From Zygnema cylindricum (taxonomy: Eukaryota; Streptophyta; Zygnematophyceae; Zygnematales; Zygnemataceae), in NCBI GenBank assembly GCA_037447655.1, contig JBBHKE010002248.1:88896-152895 (forward strand): a DNA stretch of 64,000 bases. The letters are read 5' to 3'. Position numbers and translations under genes: made by a program. The notes beneath the pieces were generated by a model. It worked only from the letters and a program-made list of their open reading frames with translations, was not told where the DNA came from and did no database searches. Below are positions 1 to 11,446 of the stretch, piece after piece. Position 1 is the stretch's first letter; each line of letters opens with the position of its first letter.

Positions 1-334
1 GTGGAAGCTTTGTCAAAAACTACAATGATTAAAAAATCACAAGTACACTGTCCATCATTATTAGAGTTAAACATTTTTTGCGTAGTCAAAGTCGTTTGTG
101 CTCCCCGTTAGATTTTTTTTTTCCTGAGGCAAGAAATCACATGCTAATGTTCTTATCCCTCAACCGTGACACATGTCAAAATTGTATGGTGAAAAAAAAA
201 GTACTTCAACTGCACAAAAAACATTTAAATGTTTAACTCTGATAACAACGGGCAAAGTAGAATTGACACACAAGAAACCATTCGTCATCCGGCTAAAAGA
301 AAATAAGAAAGCCAATTGTAAGAAAACGTTTACA
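1..334. other. No recognisable feature
   Basis: AT-rich sequence with short A and T runs. I see no coding signal, RNA gene or repeat family shared with the rest of the window. Confidence 0.5.
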
Positions 335-475
<141 letters not shown>

Positions 476-599
476 CATTTGCAAGATTGAAGAGAAAGCG
501 AACAAGCTCTCTAAACTTTGCCTGTTAAAAAAACCCCCACAGTTTCTGCGATTCTTCTCTTCCCTCCGCTCTTTCTCGATCCCTCCTTCCCTCCTCGAT

Positions 600-853
600 T
601 TCCTCTGTCTGTCATCTATCTCTTCCTTCCCTCCCTCCCCCTCCCTCTCCCTCCCTCTCTCTTCCCCAATGTCTGTCATCTCTCTCTCCTTCCTTCCCTC
701 CCTCTCCCTCCCTCTCTCTTCCCCAATGTCTGTCATCTCTCTCTCCTTCCTTCCCTCCCTCTCCCTCCCTCTCCCTCCCTCTCACTTCCCCAATGTCTGT
801 CATCTCTCTCTCCTTCCTTCCCTCCCTCTCCCCCCTCTCTCTTCCCCTCTGTC
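600..853. repeat. CT-rich minisatellite, 57-67 bp unit
   Basis: The phrase CCCCAATGTCTGTCATCTCT recurs at 664, 721 and 788, with degenerate flanking units from about 605 and at 841. Spacers are CCTTCCTTCCCTCCCTCTCC-type. Unit length varies because the CCCT filler expands. Confidence 0.9.
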
Positions 854-3180
854 TGTCAGTCCTTACCAGGCCTGCTTGCCAGTTCGTGGCTCCAGGCGGT
901 CCTGGAGCCTGCGGCATAAAGAACTGCGGCCGGGAAGCCATGGCTTGCTTCACGAGGTAATGGAAGGTGATAAAGAGAGTCGAAAAAGGTTTGTAAATTT
1001 ATCAACTTCTGACAAAAAAGAAAAAGGACAAACGTCTCCGATCAGATCTCACGTGAACTCAGCCGATTAATTAGAACAGCAAACCCTAAAAACCATAATA
1101 GTGGCAGAGAGTGGGAGCTAGGGATTGTTGGTAGGAATATATGGAGGTCCGGTTGAACAATAACTTGGAAGTTGTGAAGCCGTGGAAGAGTGAAGGGAGA
1201 CGATTTAGTATTTACCATACAGCTTTTTCTGTACGCATACCGTATTATTTTTTTCGGTCTGGCGTACGTGAAAGTTCGTGCGGAGTCGCAGGCGCACGAA
1301 ATGTTTAATATGAAAAGTTTACCGTTGACCAAGAGGTGGCACGTACTTTTTAGAATTAGTACATTATACAGGTGAAATGTTAAGAATAACTGCGGATATC
1401 TCATTAAGGAAGGTATTGAATCGCTGTTATAACAGCTTGTCGACATGAATCACTAAAATTGCGCAGGATGTTCCCCCCCCCCCAACAATATTCACAGTTA
1501 AAATGATTTACGGCATAGTCAAAGTATCCGCAGAAGCTTCTCAGGATCTGGTTGACCCTCTTGAATGCCAAGATGTGAAGGTCTCCCAATCAACACCAAA
1601 TACCTCTAGTGCAGCCTTGTTTGCTGGACTCCATACAGTTATCCCAATAACCACAAAAACCTCAGTAATTAGTCGAAGAAAGATTATATTCATTGGTCGC
1701 ATCACAAATTTGCTTTCCTCTATACATAATCCGCTCTAGTAAAAGATGTAAACCTCAGTATTTGGTTGAAGAAAGATTAAATTTGTATTGACTAGTAACT
1801 ATCGAAACAAAAGCTAACCAAGTAATTAACAAAAGGCTGAATATAAGATTAAATTTCCAGGGTAAACCTTGATCTCTGAAGTGCTTAGACAACCAAGAGA
1901 AAGGTGCCTAAACACTTCAAAATATGAATGTAAACAGGCAAATAGCTGAAAGTAAAACATGCAAAAATTTGCAAACAAAATAGGCATAACTTGAAGTAAA
2001 CCAGGCACAATTTGACTCATGAAATTTGGGTGCTTAGAACTCCAACAAACATAAAGAAAAATGAATCACTCAAGCACACCTAAAAAGTGTGTCGTTCAAA
2101 AATTGAGCGAAGAAAACGCCTAAGAAAAATGTGGGAAAAGTAAGCATATGAACTCGTAAAGAAAGGAAAGAACTCCCCCCCCCCACTCCCCCACCCCCTA
2201 TTGTTACATTATTACAGTTAACAATAACATTGCAGTTATTACCACGTCAAGATTCAAAATTTTCGCAGGAAGAAAGTGGACATGTAAAAAATGTCAGAGC
2301 CGTTAGATACAAGTAAAACATAATCCGAAATTGTACAAACCATTGAAAAAATAATTCATGGTGCATACTTAAACAAGAATTAAACAAACCATCTGCGTAA
2401 GCTTCAGTTATCTGCGATAAAGGGAGTATTTACTGCTAGAGTCAAAATATTAGACGAGTACAACCGAAATTTTAAGTGTAAATTTCAGTCAAAATTGCTT
2501 AATTGAACTTCCAAAAAAAAGGCTTCCAATGGAAATTATTACCGAATCCGATGCATTCCTAATAGCCTATCTCATCTTGTTCTATCCTAAAATAAAAATC
2601 GAGGTTATAAAAAAATAAAAATTGAATCTTCGAGAAGCGTTTTCGATTTCCAATGAGTGTTTCCGAAAGACAAACTTTTCGGAGTCGGATCCCCGTGGAC
2701 GTAAAAATCACTCTCCTTGAACCAAAGGTATTTCGAGAGAAGAGGGAGATTGAGATAGAGAAACTTCTCGAACGTAATTATCAGCTTTGTATCAGCTTTT
2801 TTGAGATGATTACTGTTTTGTAAGATTGCGAGTCTTGTTTTGCATTCAAAATTACAAAAACGAGTGATCCAGAAGAAACTAACAAAATAGGAAAACCTGG
2901 TCTACTACCACAATAAAAAACCCGCAAACTTCGACATTCCATCAATATAAGCAAAATTAGAGAAATATTGAGCGAAGTGTCAACCGAAAAACACCTAGAT
3001 TAACAACATCAACGGAAAAAGCAGACAAAAAACAAATTCTTAAAACATAAATTATAAACTTTCATAACAAAGCTTACAAACCTTTTATAACAAAACTTAC
3101 TTCATTAAATATTTGAATTTAATCATGTGCAAGAGTAGCACTTACCGCATACACCAACACGGAAGAATCTACACCCCCTT
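854..3180. other. No confident gene
   Basis: Short open frames only, none with a recognisable domain. GCC-ATG-GCT at about 939 is followed by a GT donor-like site at about 954, so a tiny first exon downstream of the CT-rich repeat is conceivable but unsupported. C-runs lie near 1470 and 2175. Confidence 0.5.
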
Positions 3181-3189
3181 CGCCACCGA

Positions 3190-3460
3190 ATCTGGTCATC
3201 CGTCAAACCGCAAATACACTCAATCCACTCATCCCTTCTAGCCCGACTCTTGTCACCTCGACCTATGTTAACTCCAAAGATATTCAACTAGATGTTATCA
3301 TGCGAATGGGCATAATGTCCCGTAGTCCTACGAACCTCGTCGGTCCTCATGTTCTCTAGACGCTCAATTGACAGAGCAGTCAACTGCTTAATGTAGGTGA
3401 ACTGAGATTGGATGTTGGTAGCTTAACACGATTATTGTTGAGCGATAGCCAGATCAAGAA
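3190..3460 (-). pseudogene. Possible 3' continuation of the HNH-like reading frame
   Basis: Read on the minus strand, this stretch has a protein-like frame containing SIERLENMRTDEVRRTTG and ending near 3290. It follows 3461-3997 in the same direction but out of frame, with in-frame stops near its start. It may be the frameshifted or separately spliced tail of the same gene. It belongs to no family that I recognise. Confidence 0.25.
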
Positions 3461-3997
3461 CTAGAGGTAGGGTGGTTGCCTTCCCAAAAAAACCGTGCGC
3501 TGATTGTCTGATTTCGTGAATGAGGCTACTCTTTGAGCGATGTGAGTCGTGCCACGAAGACTCTTTGGTGGGGGTCGGGGTGGTGGGATATGCGAGGTTT
3601 GAGTGGATGTTGAGGAGTTTCGTATGAGCGTCATCATGTCTAAGAACTCGTCAAGGGAGAATGCACCTTTACTAATATTACAAAATTCACAGCTCCACCA
3701 TAGCCTATAACCAACACCAAAATAACTAATCTTATCTCCATTTTTATCTTGGCTCGTCTCCCTCTCTATTTGTGATGTCATTTTCAACCCGGCATGAAAC
3801 TCCAACACCCCTCCACAAAACCTACAACAATCACATTCCTGTTCAAACAACAACTCTAATACTTTTACATTAAATTTTGTTGCATAAACACCACTTTGAG
3901 GAAGACGCATGTTTCTTATGGTTTGTCCTTTTTGAGTGAGGAAAGCAGACAGCAAGGTGCAAATTCTTGAGGCTCTCCGGAATCGCTTCCTCCGCAT
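3461..3997 (-). pseudogene. HNH-nuclease-like protein or gene remnant
   Basis: The 178-residue minus-strand frame has two CxxC pairs bracketing a middle block: CRFCGG at about residues 59-64, then SQIERE, an aromatic stretch, and CEFCNISKG followed by DEFLDMM. This spacing resembles HNH-type zinc-ribbon nucleases, which have CxxC, a D/ER-I-D turn, a GY-N segment, then CxxCN-xxKG and an xEF helix. The first catalytic His is not clear, so activity is doubtful. A Pro-rich tail follows. The frame is open upstream of the first Met to about 4081, just where the neighbouring frame (4082-4591) stops, which suggests one gene interrupted by a frameshift or intron. The family call is inferred from motif spacing only. 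Confidence 0.35.
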
Positions 3998-4081
3998 AAT
4001 ATGGTGATGTTGTTGGCAGTATTTCTCTGTTGTTGCCGCGAAAAAACACGACCATCCGCTTTTTACTCCATTGTTGTAGGA

Positions 4082-4591
4082 TTAGCGAGGTGTGGTGGAG
4101 TCTTGAGGAGGTGGTAGCGTTGGTTTTTTTCCACGCGCAGTGGATGTAGTGACATTGGGAAAACGTTTGATGTAACATTCATGATGCACAGTACAGTACC
4201 ACAACCAAATTTCTTGGTGAAGAGGTTTGCCGCATATGATTTGTTGGGCCTCATGTATTGCCGAAGAATTACGAGTATACGTAGCGGTACAACCCAAGAC
4301 GTCGTCAGCTTTTGCCCTCAAGATGAAGTTGTCAATAGGAGGAAGTTGAGGCACAACACGCCCTAGTATTTGATACAGTTGTTTATCACTATTATTTCTA
4401 TAACTGCTATTACTAGATGATGTATATGATATTGATGCATATAATGTTGATGAAATTACTTCAACTTCATTAAGTTCAACAAAAGCGACTGAAGGATTCC
4501 CATTGTTAGCAGCCCGAGATGCATTTGGTTTTGTAAGACCCAAACTAACCAACCCCGACTGCACACATGAAAAATGATGTCTATTAGACAT
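4082..4591 (-). pseudogene. Unknown protein, probable 5' part of the HNH-like gene
   Basis: This 169-residue minus-strand frame starts with Met and is Ser/Asn-rich for the first 75 residues. A more ordered section follows, including VVPQLPPIDNFILRAKADDV and a Cys/His cluster (WYCTVHHECYIKRF near residues 138-151). The cluster faintly recalls the zinc-binding loop of His-Me finger endonucleases (H-x-C...N), but key Cys and His residues are missing. The frame ends in a Thr/Pro tail at 4082, next to the HNH-like frame. Calling the pair one gene is an inference. Confidence 0.3.
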
Positions 4592-4626
4592 TAAGATGTC
4601 TCAAGAATTTAATAAATTAAACTATT

Positions 4627-4829
4627 TTTTGTTTTCAGTGCATATCAATGTCCTATATTATATAGCTATTTTCGTTTTCAGTGCACATCAATGTGTTACA
4701 TTATATAACTATTTTCGTTTTCAATGCACATCAATGTCTTACATTATATAACCATTTTGGTTTTCAATGCACATCAATGTCGTATATGATAAAGCCATAT
4801 TCGTTTTCAATGGTGATCAATGTCTTACA
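4627..4829. repeat. 43-bp tandem repeat, about five copies
   Basis: The phrase GTTTTCARTGCAYATCAATG recurs at 4631, 4674, 4717 and 4760, and a variant is at 4803, always exactly 43 bases apart. The fifth unit is cut by the left end of element E. Confidence 0.93.
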
Positions 4830-5852
4830 TGTAGGAATTAATGGTTCTTGTTAGTATTATCTAGGTCTTAAACTGTATAAATAATGTAGAAAAGGATGGC
4901 CACCTCTAACTCGTTTCTTCAACTCCCACACTTGTCGCAGTCAGTGAAGGTTGGAGAGGGAGCTAGAGCCATGGTTGCCTATACTTTTCTAGAGAGAGAC
5001 AGACACTTATTCGGTAGGTTCACCAAAAGGGAACTTGACGGACCTAGGATTTGATCTTAGTACCTATTGCCTGTCAAGTTAGCTAGTAGACATAAGCCTT
5101 ATCCTATAAGTCTAAGACGAATGTTGAAGTATATGGGGTGTGACAAATATATAAATAGTTACATGTAGACAAATTAGTTTAACAGGAAATTGATACGTGG
5201 AACATAGATACAGTTTTATATAGTACGGAGTATGGTATGGTGACGAAACGGATACCGCGCATTTGTTTTAATAGCGAAACAAATATCGCGCATCTAATTT
5301 CGACGGTAACAATTGAAAGCTCGTTCTGATCCAACGACTGGGATAGATGACGAGATCGTGGAATAAGTTTTTGGCGGTTTTCGGTCATCGCTACATCAAT
5401 TAACACGTGGCACAACCACATTGGCTTGCGGCATCTTTGGGGATTATATGAATGAATTTGGATATGGCATGTGTCGACTTTTGGCCATATCGTACGATGG
5501 CCGTAGAAAAAGTACACCGACACCTGTACCTTTAAGTACGATACAGTACTGTGATTGGAGCCGTACGTCAGTAGTAAGGGATTAGAGAGGAAGATACGAC
5601 TTAGAAAAATTAAGCAGGTAGCCGCCTCTCTCCAAGAGAGCTCTTGTACAAAAGGTCATCTTTAACCATTTATAACTTACTGCTCAAAAGCGCAAATTCA
5701 GAGATTCTTTTTGCTATCAACTCAAGGAAGTCTTGCCTTCACAAGGGTGGAAGTGGTCAAGTTTTTGTTTGCCAGGGTGAAGGGTCAAGGTGTTTCTAGG
5801 GGCTTCGTGTGAGCTGCCCATTCTAAGGACCTATTGAGGACTTAAAATTGCA
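4830..5852 (+). repeat. 5' LTR of element E (1023 bp)
   Basis: It starts TGTAGGAATTAATGG and ends in CA directly before the primer-binding site. Its layout matches the element A LTR: a tRNA-like antisense block near 5025-5115, an ACACGTGGC motif and GTAC-rich inverted segments near the right half. The last 20 bases continue the Gag frame, with the expected start codon mutated to ATT. Confidence 0.88.
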
Positions 5853-5867
5853 GGTTAGGGGCCCACC
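5853..5867 (+). promoter_or_regulatory. Primer-binding site of element E (mutated)
   Basis: GGTTAGGGGCCCACC differs at one base (T to G) from the site in sister elements, GGTTATGGGCCCACC, which complements the anticodon arm of initiator tRNA-Met. Confidence 0.8.
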
Positions 5868-7514
5868 CTCTAAGGTGCCCATATTTAATGGAAATGGCTT
5901 CATATACTTGGAAAGTATGATGATAAGAGCTCTATGTGAGAAAAGGTTTTGGGGAATACTGAGTGGACGGGTGAGGCGTCCATCTGGTTTTGGCATCCCT
6001 CTAAGGTTTGGAAGAAGCGCATTCACCAGAGATGCAGATCCATCTCTAGAAGACAAAAGAAAGGGAGGTGGTGGACAAAGGAAAGGAGAAGGAGATGATC
6101 ACACCGTTAGCAATTAGTTTGGCATTCATGTCACCTATTTCGAGGAACGAGGAGAATGATATTGATACCTGAGACTACAACAATATGGCGGCAAAGCACT
6201 TCATCCTCCCCCATCTTACTAAAAGGCTTACATCTCTTTATTTGAAAGTAGAGAGGGCATCTAATATTTGGTTGGCTCTCATAGAGATGTACCGAAGTGG
6301 TACGATTCAGCAACATCAGTTGGCTGATCAGAAAATTGACACTTAGGTATGCAAAAATGGGAAGAAGTTGGATTTTTGTAATGAGCTCGCCTTACTTTTT
6401 ATAGAGCTAGAGAGTGTTGAAGATGTTGAAACTGAAAAGATGAAGGTTAACTGCTTGCTTATGAAGTCACCGGATAAGTTCGAGAACATAGTCAACCGGG
6501 TGCAGGACTTCCGGATTCAAGGTAGATATGGAATCCAGTGGTGGGGATGATTCTCGTTCAGGAGAACACGATTGAGATCCGGACGAGAGGAAAGAGTGGG
6601 CAAGCCTTGGCAGCTGGGATGGATTGGAGGAACAAGGATTCTAGGAAACTGGTTGGAAATTATGGAGGGGGGGGGCAGAAAAATCACACCAACGAGTTCG
6701 GACTGAGGGCTCTCAAGATTTGTGTCATTTTGTAAAAAATCGAGCACTATATGGCGGAGTGCACTAAGCTAACCGAACTTTGGTTAAAGGAGGGGCAGAT
6801 TAATGGACCTCGAAGAGGAAAGAAAAAAGGCTCTTGTGACTCAGGTAGACGAAGAGGAATTCGAGGACGAGGACGGTGAGCTCTTATTGGGTGAGGAGTT
6901 TGAGGCGAAGATCGAGGTCGAAATTCCTTGCAAGCAGAAATGTGCTTTCGGAGGTTTAAAAGGTGAAGGAGGTTGGATTGTGGATTCGGGTACCTTTATG
7001 CACATGTGTTAGGATAAACACGTGTTCATTAAGATGAGAAAGATTCCCATCGTAGAGATATAATATGGGGATGTGTACTATGGTAGGATCGGTAGATCTG
7101 AAAGTCTTAGTGAAGGGAAAGACATCCATACTGACATTCTCTAATGTGTTGTTTATTCCAGAGTCAAACAAAAACTTCATCTCGACATCTGTATTAGATA
7201 ATAAGGGTTTTGAGACTAGCACTAGGAATGGAACATTTAATGTTAGCTTTGAGGAGGAAGTTTATTCCACAACTGAAAAAAATAGCCAAGGGATATTTAG
7301 GCTGATTTTAAGCTATGAAAAGAAGAAACTTTACTATGTTGGTGTTCATGATATTATGTTGTGGCATCAGAGGCTTGGACATGTGCATTTCTATAAGTTA
7401 AAATAAATGAATAAGATGAGAATAGTGGAAGGAATTTAGTTTGGAGAAAATGAAAACTAGAGTGATTGTAGTGGTTGTGCTCAAGGTAAGGCACATAGGT
7501 TACTGTTATTCTCT
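5853..7514 (+). pseudogene. Degenerate Gag-protease-integrase start of element E
   Basis: The fragments lie in the correct order but in several frames. The Gag head (VPIFNGNGF...LCEKRFWGIL) is at 5868-5960. A Gag middle piece (KSPDKFENIVNRVQDF) lies near 6460-6510. A destroyed CCHC knuckle is near 6720, frameshifted so that only HYMAEC survives. A protease site WIVDSG is near 6975. The start of the integrase zinc region (LWHQRLGHVHF) is near 7360. Stops at 7010, 7062 and 7404 and several frameshifts make it inactive. Close relatives in the window are elements A and B. Confidence 0.85.
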
Positions 7515-8930
7515 GGTCTAAATTAGAATGCAAAAGCCACCCAAACTATCATACAAAAATCTAAGCAAAGCTAGGCCAATGACAATCATATTGAAATGAG
7601 CACCCTCCCAATGGGTACACAGACGCATCAAACAACACTTGGGGATCCGTGAAAATCACAACTCACCCTAAAACAATGCGTACACAGACGCAACAAAATG
7701 CATGCACAAATGCATTAAATAACATCTAGAGTTACATGAAAATCACAAGAAGCCCTAGGACAAATGCATAAATAATGCATAATAAACAAGCATATACATA
7801 ATAAATGTAAATAATAATAAAGGAATGCATCACACATAAACAAAAGTATAATCATATAATAAATGTTTCATTTAAATGCATGACCTAATCGGCAACCCTA
7901 AATTACTACATCTCTAGTCCTTACTTCTCACGTTAAGCATTGATGATGTATCGCTAACAAAGCTCATAGCTATATATACACTTGTGAGCTATCAACAAAT
8001 CACTAACTTTCAAAATATCTAACGTAAATTACGTAACTGTCGTTAAGTCCTATTTAACCATAATAAACTGCTACTAAGAATACACTAATCGTAAGCGTAC
8101 ACCTGAGAGTCAAGCAATCATAAGCGTACAGTAGTCTACAAGTACGACACATAAACAGACACAATTTAAATTGTCCAAACCCTGAATGATCACGTATATA
8201 AAACCTGCCATAATCAACACTAATATATTAATACGCAAAAGACAAAACATTGGTTCTCCAAATGTTTACAAGTACACACAATCTCACAAAATCGTATCCT
8301 GACTCACTTAACGAAACTCCTCGAATTTCGTCAAACAATCTAGGACGTCTAAAATATACATCTTGTGATTTGACGCGATTTCGCGTCCCCACTCTTTAAA
8401 AATAATGGCGGCCTTTGTTCGCCGTCCGTAGCTTTTATTTGGCACCTTTGATGTTGTGCCACGTGGTCCCAAAGTCCACTTGACGAAACGACGTTAAACC
8501 ATCCAAATTTGTCTGTACCGCAATTACGCACTTCGTCATAAATTACGCCTACCAAATTTAAAGTACACCTGTCAAATAAGATTATTTGTATCGTCGCGTC
8601 CTTTTCCATAAACGCCACCTGTTGCATTATGTTTCGTACGTGCGACGTACCATTTGTCTTCAAATATTTTACGTCGGATCGCTTTGCGATCTGCCGTCCA
8701 TTTCTCCAACGCATTCCATAAAATACGTGCGTTTGTTCGCATCACTCAAATTTTTATTTCATACGCACCAAACCAACATCCGTTTTCTTCCCCAAACCTT
8801 AAAACCAATCGAACCTCCATATTACATTTTGTGAGTACTTACACATTAAAACTCACGTCAAGTACGCACGAAACATCGTGTACGAATGAAACGTCGCGTA
8901 CGCACGAAAAATAACTTTTCAAAAATAACA
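7515..8930 (-). repeat. LTR-like repeat of family D
   Basis: From about 8170 to 8930 it matches, in reverse orientation, the solo LTR at 11447-12514. The right edge ...AAATAACA is followed by CTCCCCC, which on the minus strand reads as a purine tract directly before a TGTT LTR start. It is therefore a minus-strand 3' LTR. The left limit is set only by where element E breaks off. Two perfect small hairpins, GACGCGATTTCGCGTC (near 8377) and GGATCGCTTTGCGATC (8676-8691), also occur in the sister copy. Confidence 0.6.
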
Positions 8931-9261
8931 CTCCCCCGAAAATTTAGTTTCGTGCATATATGGAGCCAAGTCACCTACTGTCACATATGACATCAATTGT
9001 CACACGTCTCCTCCATCTACCTCCTCCAACTGAATCCGCCAACTGCTACCAACAAATTAAACCTCCGTCACTGCACCACTGCTTCCGCTGCATCCATTGC
9101 TTTTCAAATTTTATAAAAAAAAATCTTTTCCGATTACAACAAAATTTTCCTTCCTACCATAATCTAAATCCCAATCTAAATTTCCAAAATTCTTTCATAA
9201 ATCTAATTTCTACCAAAATATCAAACTAATATATTCCAACTCAAATAACTTCTACCTTAGC
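8931..9261 (-). other. Internal DNA of the D-family element, non-coding as seen
   Basis: This stretch lies next to the D LTR on the internal side. It begins, minus-wise, with a purine tract. It is C/A-rich with no retroelement protein motif in any frame, so family D is either non-autonomous or truncated here. Confidence 0.4.
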
Positions 9262-10012
9262 AAAAAGTCAAAGTCAAACGCAAAAAGAATCACTGAATTT
9301 GCTCCCATGAGCAGTAAGTTATGGCTTGCCAAAGATGGCTTATAAATACAAAAGGTCATCCGGAGAGAGGCGCCTCAAACACGGTAAGTCCCTTAACTCC
9401 TACTTGTAGCTACCATCTACTCTACTCTAGGCCAATCAAAAAAGACTATAGTACAAGAAGGTATAGTGGACGATTGTACTTTTTGTACGACCATTGTACA
9501 ACATGGCTTTGTGGTTGACACTTGTCAACATGGGAGCCATTGTTCCTCCTCCCATCCTTTTCGGCGTCCAATGATGTGGCTCCACGTGGCAAAGCGCGCC
9601 GCTATGTTTGAAAGCCGCCAAAGATTCATTCGGGTTTGGCGGGGGCGACGACGTCCGTCCGATCATGTATTTTACACGGTTAGATTCGCGTCCGCGAGCG
9701 CCGTTTGACTATAGATGACGTTTCGTCAATTTTGGTAGGTTTCAGTGAAAGTGACGTTTGAGTAACAGTTTAATTAAATACCGAACTATAAACGTGTATT
9801 GTTTTGTCAACGCCATAATGGATAAGGTGTAGGGTACTTTGCAGACGTAGGTTCAATTCAGGTTTAGGGCAACATTTTGGTAATCTATCAATTTGTCTGC
9901 CTGTCTACCTGTTTCTTTCTGACTATGGCGCCATCCATTGTGACTCTCTCTCTCTCTCTCTTCCCTATATATTCTAAATTAAGAAGTGAATATTAATTAC
10001 TTCTTTTCAACA
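9262..10012 (-). repeat. Truncated LTR of copia family F, minus strand
   Basis: The reverse complement matches the F LTRs at 30568, 34165 and 38802. It starts minus-wise at 10012 with TGTTGAAAAG. A short CT run is at 9941-9962. The tRNA-like block reads plus-wise at 9811-9870 and includes TAATGGATAAGG. The other end is lost near 9262. No internal region is attached. Confidence 0.8.
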
Positions 10013-10297
10013 AACTCCTCGATTTTCGTCAAACAATCCGAGAAGTCCAAAATATACATCTTGTGATATGACGCAATTTCGTGTCCCCACTGTTTAAAAA
10101 TAACGGCGGCCTTTGTCCGCAATCCGTATCTTTTATTCAGCACCCTTGATGTCGCGCCACGTGGTCCCAAAGTCCACTTGACGAAACGAGGTCAAACCAT
10201 CCAAATTTGTCCGTATCGCAATTACGTACTTCGTCATAAATTACGCCTACCAAATTTAAAATACACCCATCAAATAAGATTCTTTGTATCGTCGCAA
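10013..10297 (+). repeat. Fragment of family D
   Basis: It matches 8323-8598 closely (AACTCCTCGA...ATCGTCGC) in the same orientation. It is wedged between the F LTR and the RNase H fragment of element C, so both ends are breakpoints. Confidence 0.75.
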
Positions 10298-10744
10298 GAA
10301 GATGCACTTCTGGGTGTATGTTGTATGTGGGGGAAGGTGCTTGCTATTGTAGTAGCAAGCAACAAAAGGTGGTTGCTCAATCTACTATGGAGGCTGAGTA
10401 TATGGCCTCTTGTTCTGTTGTGAAAGAGTTGATGTGGGTGAAGCCCTTGTTGCAAGAATTGGGGTATATGAAGGAGGGAGTGCATGAAGTTTTTTGTGAT
10501 AATCATGTTGTTATTACAATAGTAGCCAATCCAAAACATCATTTCAAAGCTAAGCATATGGACATAAGATTGAGCTTCGCGAGGGAAATAGTTGAAAATA
10601 AAATTGTGAATCTTGTGTAGAGGTCTGGTGAATAAATGGTGGCTGACACGATGACCAAACTTGTGCCCTCTCCCAAGTTAAAATATTGTAGGGAAAAATG
10701 TGGATTGAAAGAGAAGTTGAAGTTAGACCAGAAAATAAGGGGAG
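10298..10744 (+). pseudogene. RNase H tail of copia element C
   Basis: The frame encodes the RNase H end of a copia polyprotein: SSKQQKVVAQSTMEAEYMAS, then ELMWVKPLLQELG, FCDN and KAKHMDIRLSFAR. It has stops at 10618 and shortly after. A purine tract (AAATAAGGGGAG) ends at 10744, directly before the 3' LTR. Everything upstream of the RNase H domain is missing, replaced by the D fragment. Confidence 0.88.
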
Positions 10745-11446
10745 TGTTGAAATCACTAGATTTCTATAGTATTTTCTATGTCTGAATAGCTTAATAGAAA
10801 AAGAAAAGAAAAGCGCAAGCAGTGTGCCTCTACCTCTTTCCTCTACCCCCCATACCTGTGGTAGTCACTAAAAGAGAGAGAGAGTGGTGGAGCCACGGTT
10901 GCCTCAGCTCCATAGGCAAGACTAAAGAGTGACATAAGTCACTCTAACCAAAGAGGTTGAGTTCGGCAGGACTCGAACCTTCGACCGGCAGAGCGCGGCC
11001 TAGCCGTCATCTCTAACAAGTCTGTCATTGGAGTTCTTTAAAGTACATAGGGTGTGATAATTACTTAAACTGTATTATGATCTTTCATCCGATTACCTGA
11101 CATATGAATGAAGGGAAATAGAACTAGTTAACATTTAGTGCGAACGTGATCGCGCATGAAACAAATGAATCAAACATTTATTTTGACGGCTAACATTTAA
11201 TGACGGTTTTTATCCAACGGCACATATCGCCGCCGAGATAGCGAAATGATCACTCTGGCGTTTTTAGACGTGGCATGATCTGGCGCCACGTGGAGAGATA
11301 ATATTTAGTTGCTAGAATTTCGGAGAACATACACACGAGTAACATGTGGACACGCGTCCACTCAATAGCCTTGTCGTACAGAAGCTGTACAGAAATGACA
11401 TCGGCCGTAGTACCTTTTTGTACTTTACAGTTATTTGATTGGATCG
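10745..11446 (+). repeat. LTR of element C, first segment (B-family)
   Basis: It begins TGTTGAAATCACTAG and follows the B LTR consensus until GATTGG at 11442. A tRNA-like block lies at 10966-11015, reading GGTTCGAGTCC on the minus strand, a perfect Pol III B-box. It is interrupted by the solo LTR D'. The LTR resumes at 12515-12597 and again at 25806-26032. Confidence 0.82.

Larger units (their letters stand above)
4830..7514 (+). mobile_element. Copia element E, 5' part only
   Basis: It carries a 5' LTR, a primer-binding site and degenerate Gag, protease and start of integrase. It stops inside the GAG-pre-integrase region at about 7514, where unrelated LTR-like DNA begins. No matching 3' half lies in the window. 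It is inserted in the 43-bp array; the left flank is TTACA, but its partner is lost. Confidence 0.85.

Noticed and set aside
939-954. Tiny first exon (GCC-ATG-GCT ... GT)
   Set aside because: Start context and donor are plausible but there is no downstream exon to join.
518-1070. Pro/Ser/Leu-rich frames over the CT minisatellite
   Set aside because: Both strands are open because of the repeat; no start context or domain supports a gene.
1042-1446. 134-codon minus-strand frame
   Set aside because: No domain, biased composition and no splice partners; chance frame in AT-rich DNA.
10966-11015. Functional tRNA gene
   Set aside because: B-box and A-box-like sequence are present, but acceptor and anticodon stems do not pair well. 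Treated as a tRNA-like LTR module instead.
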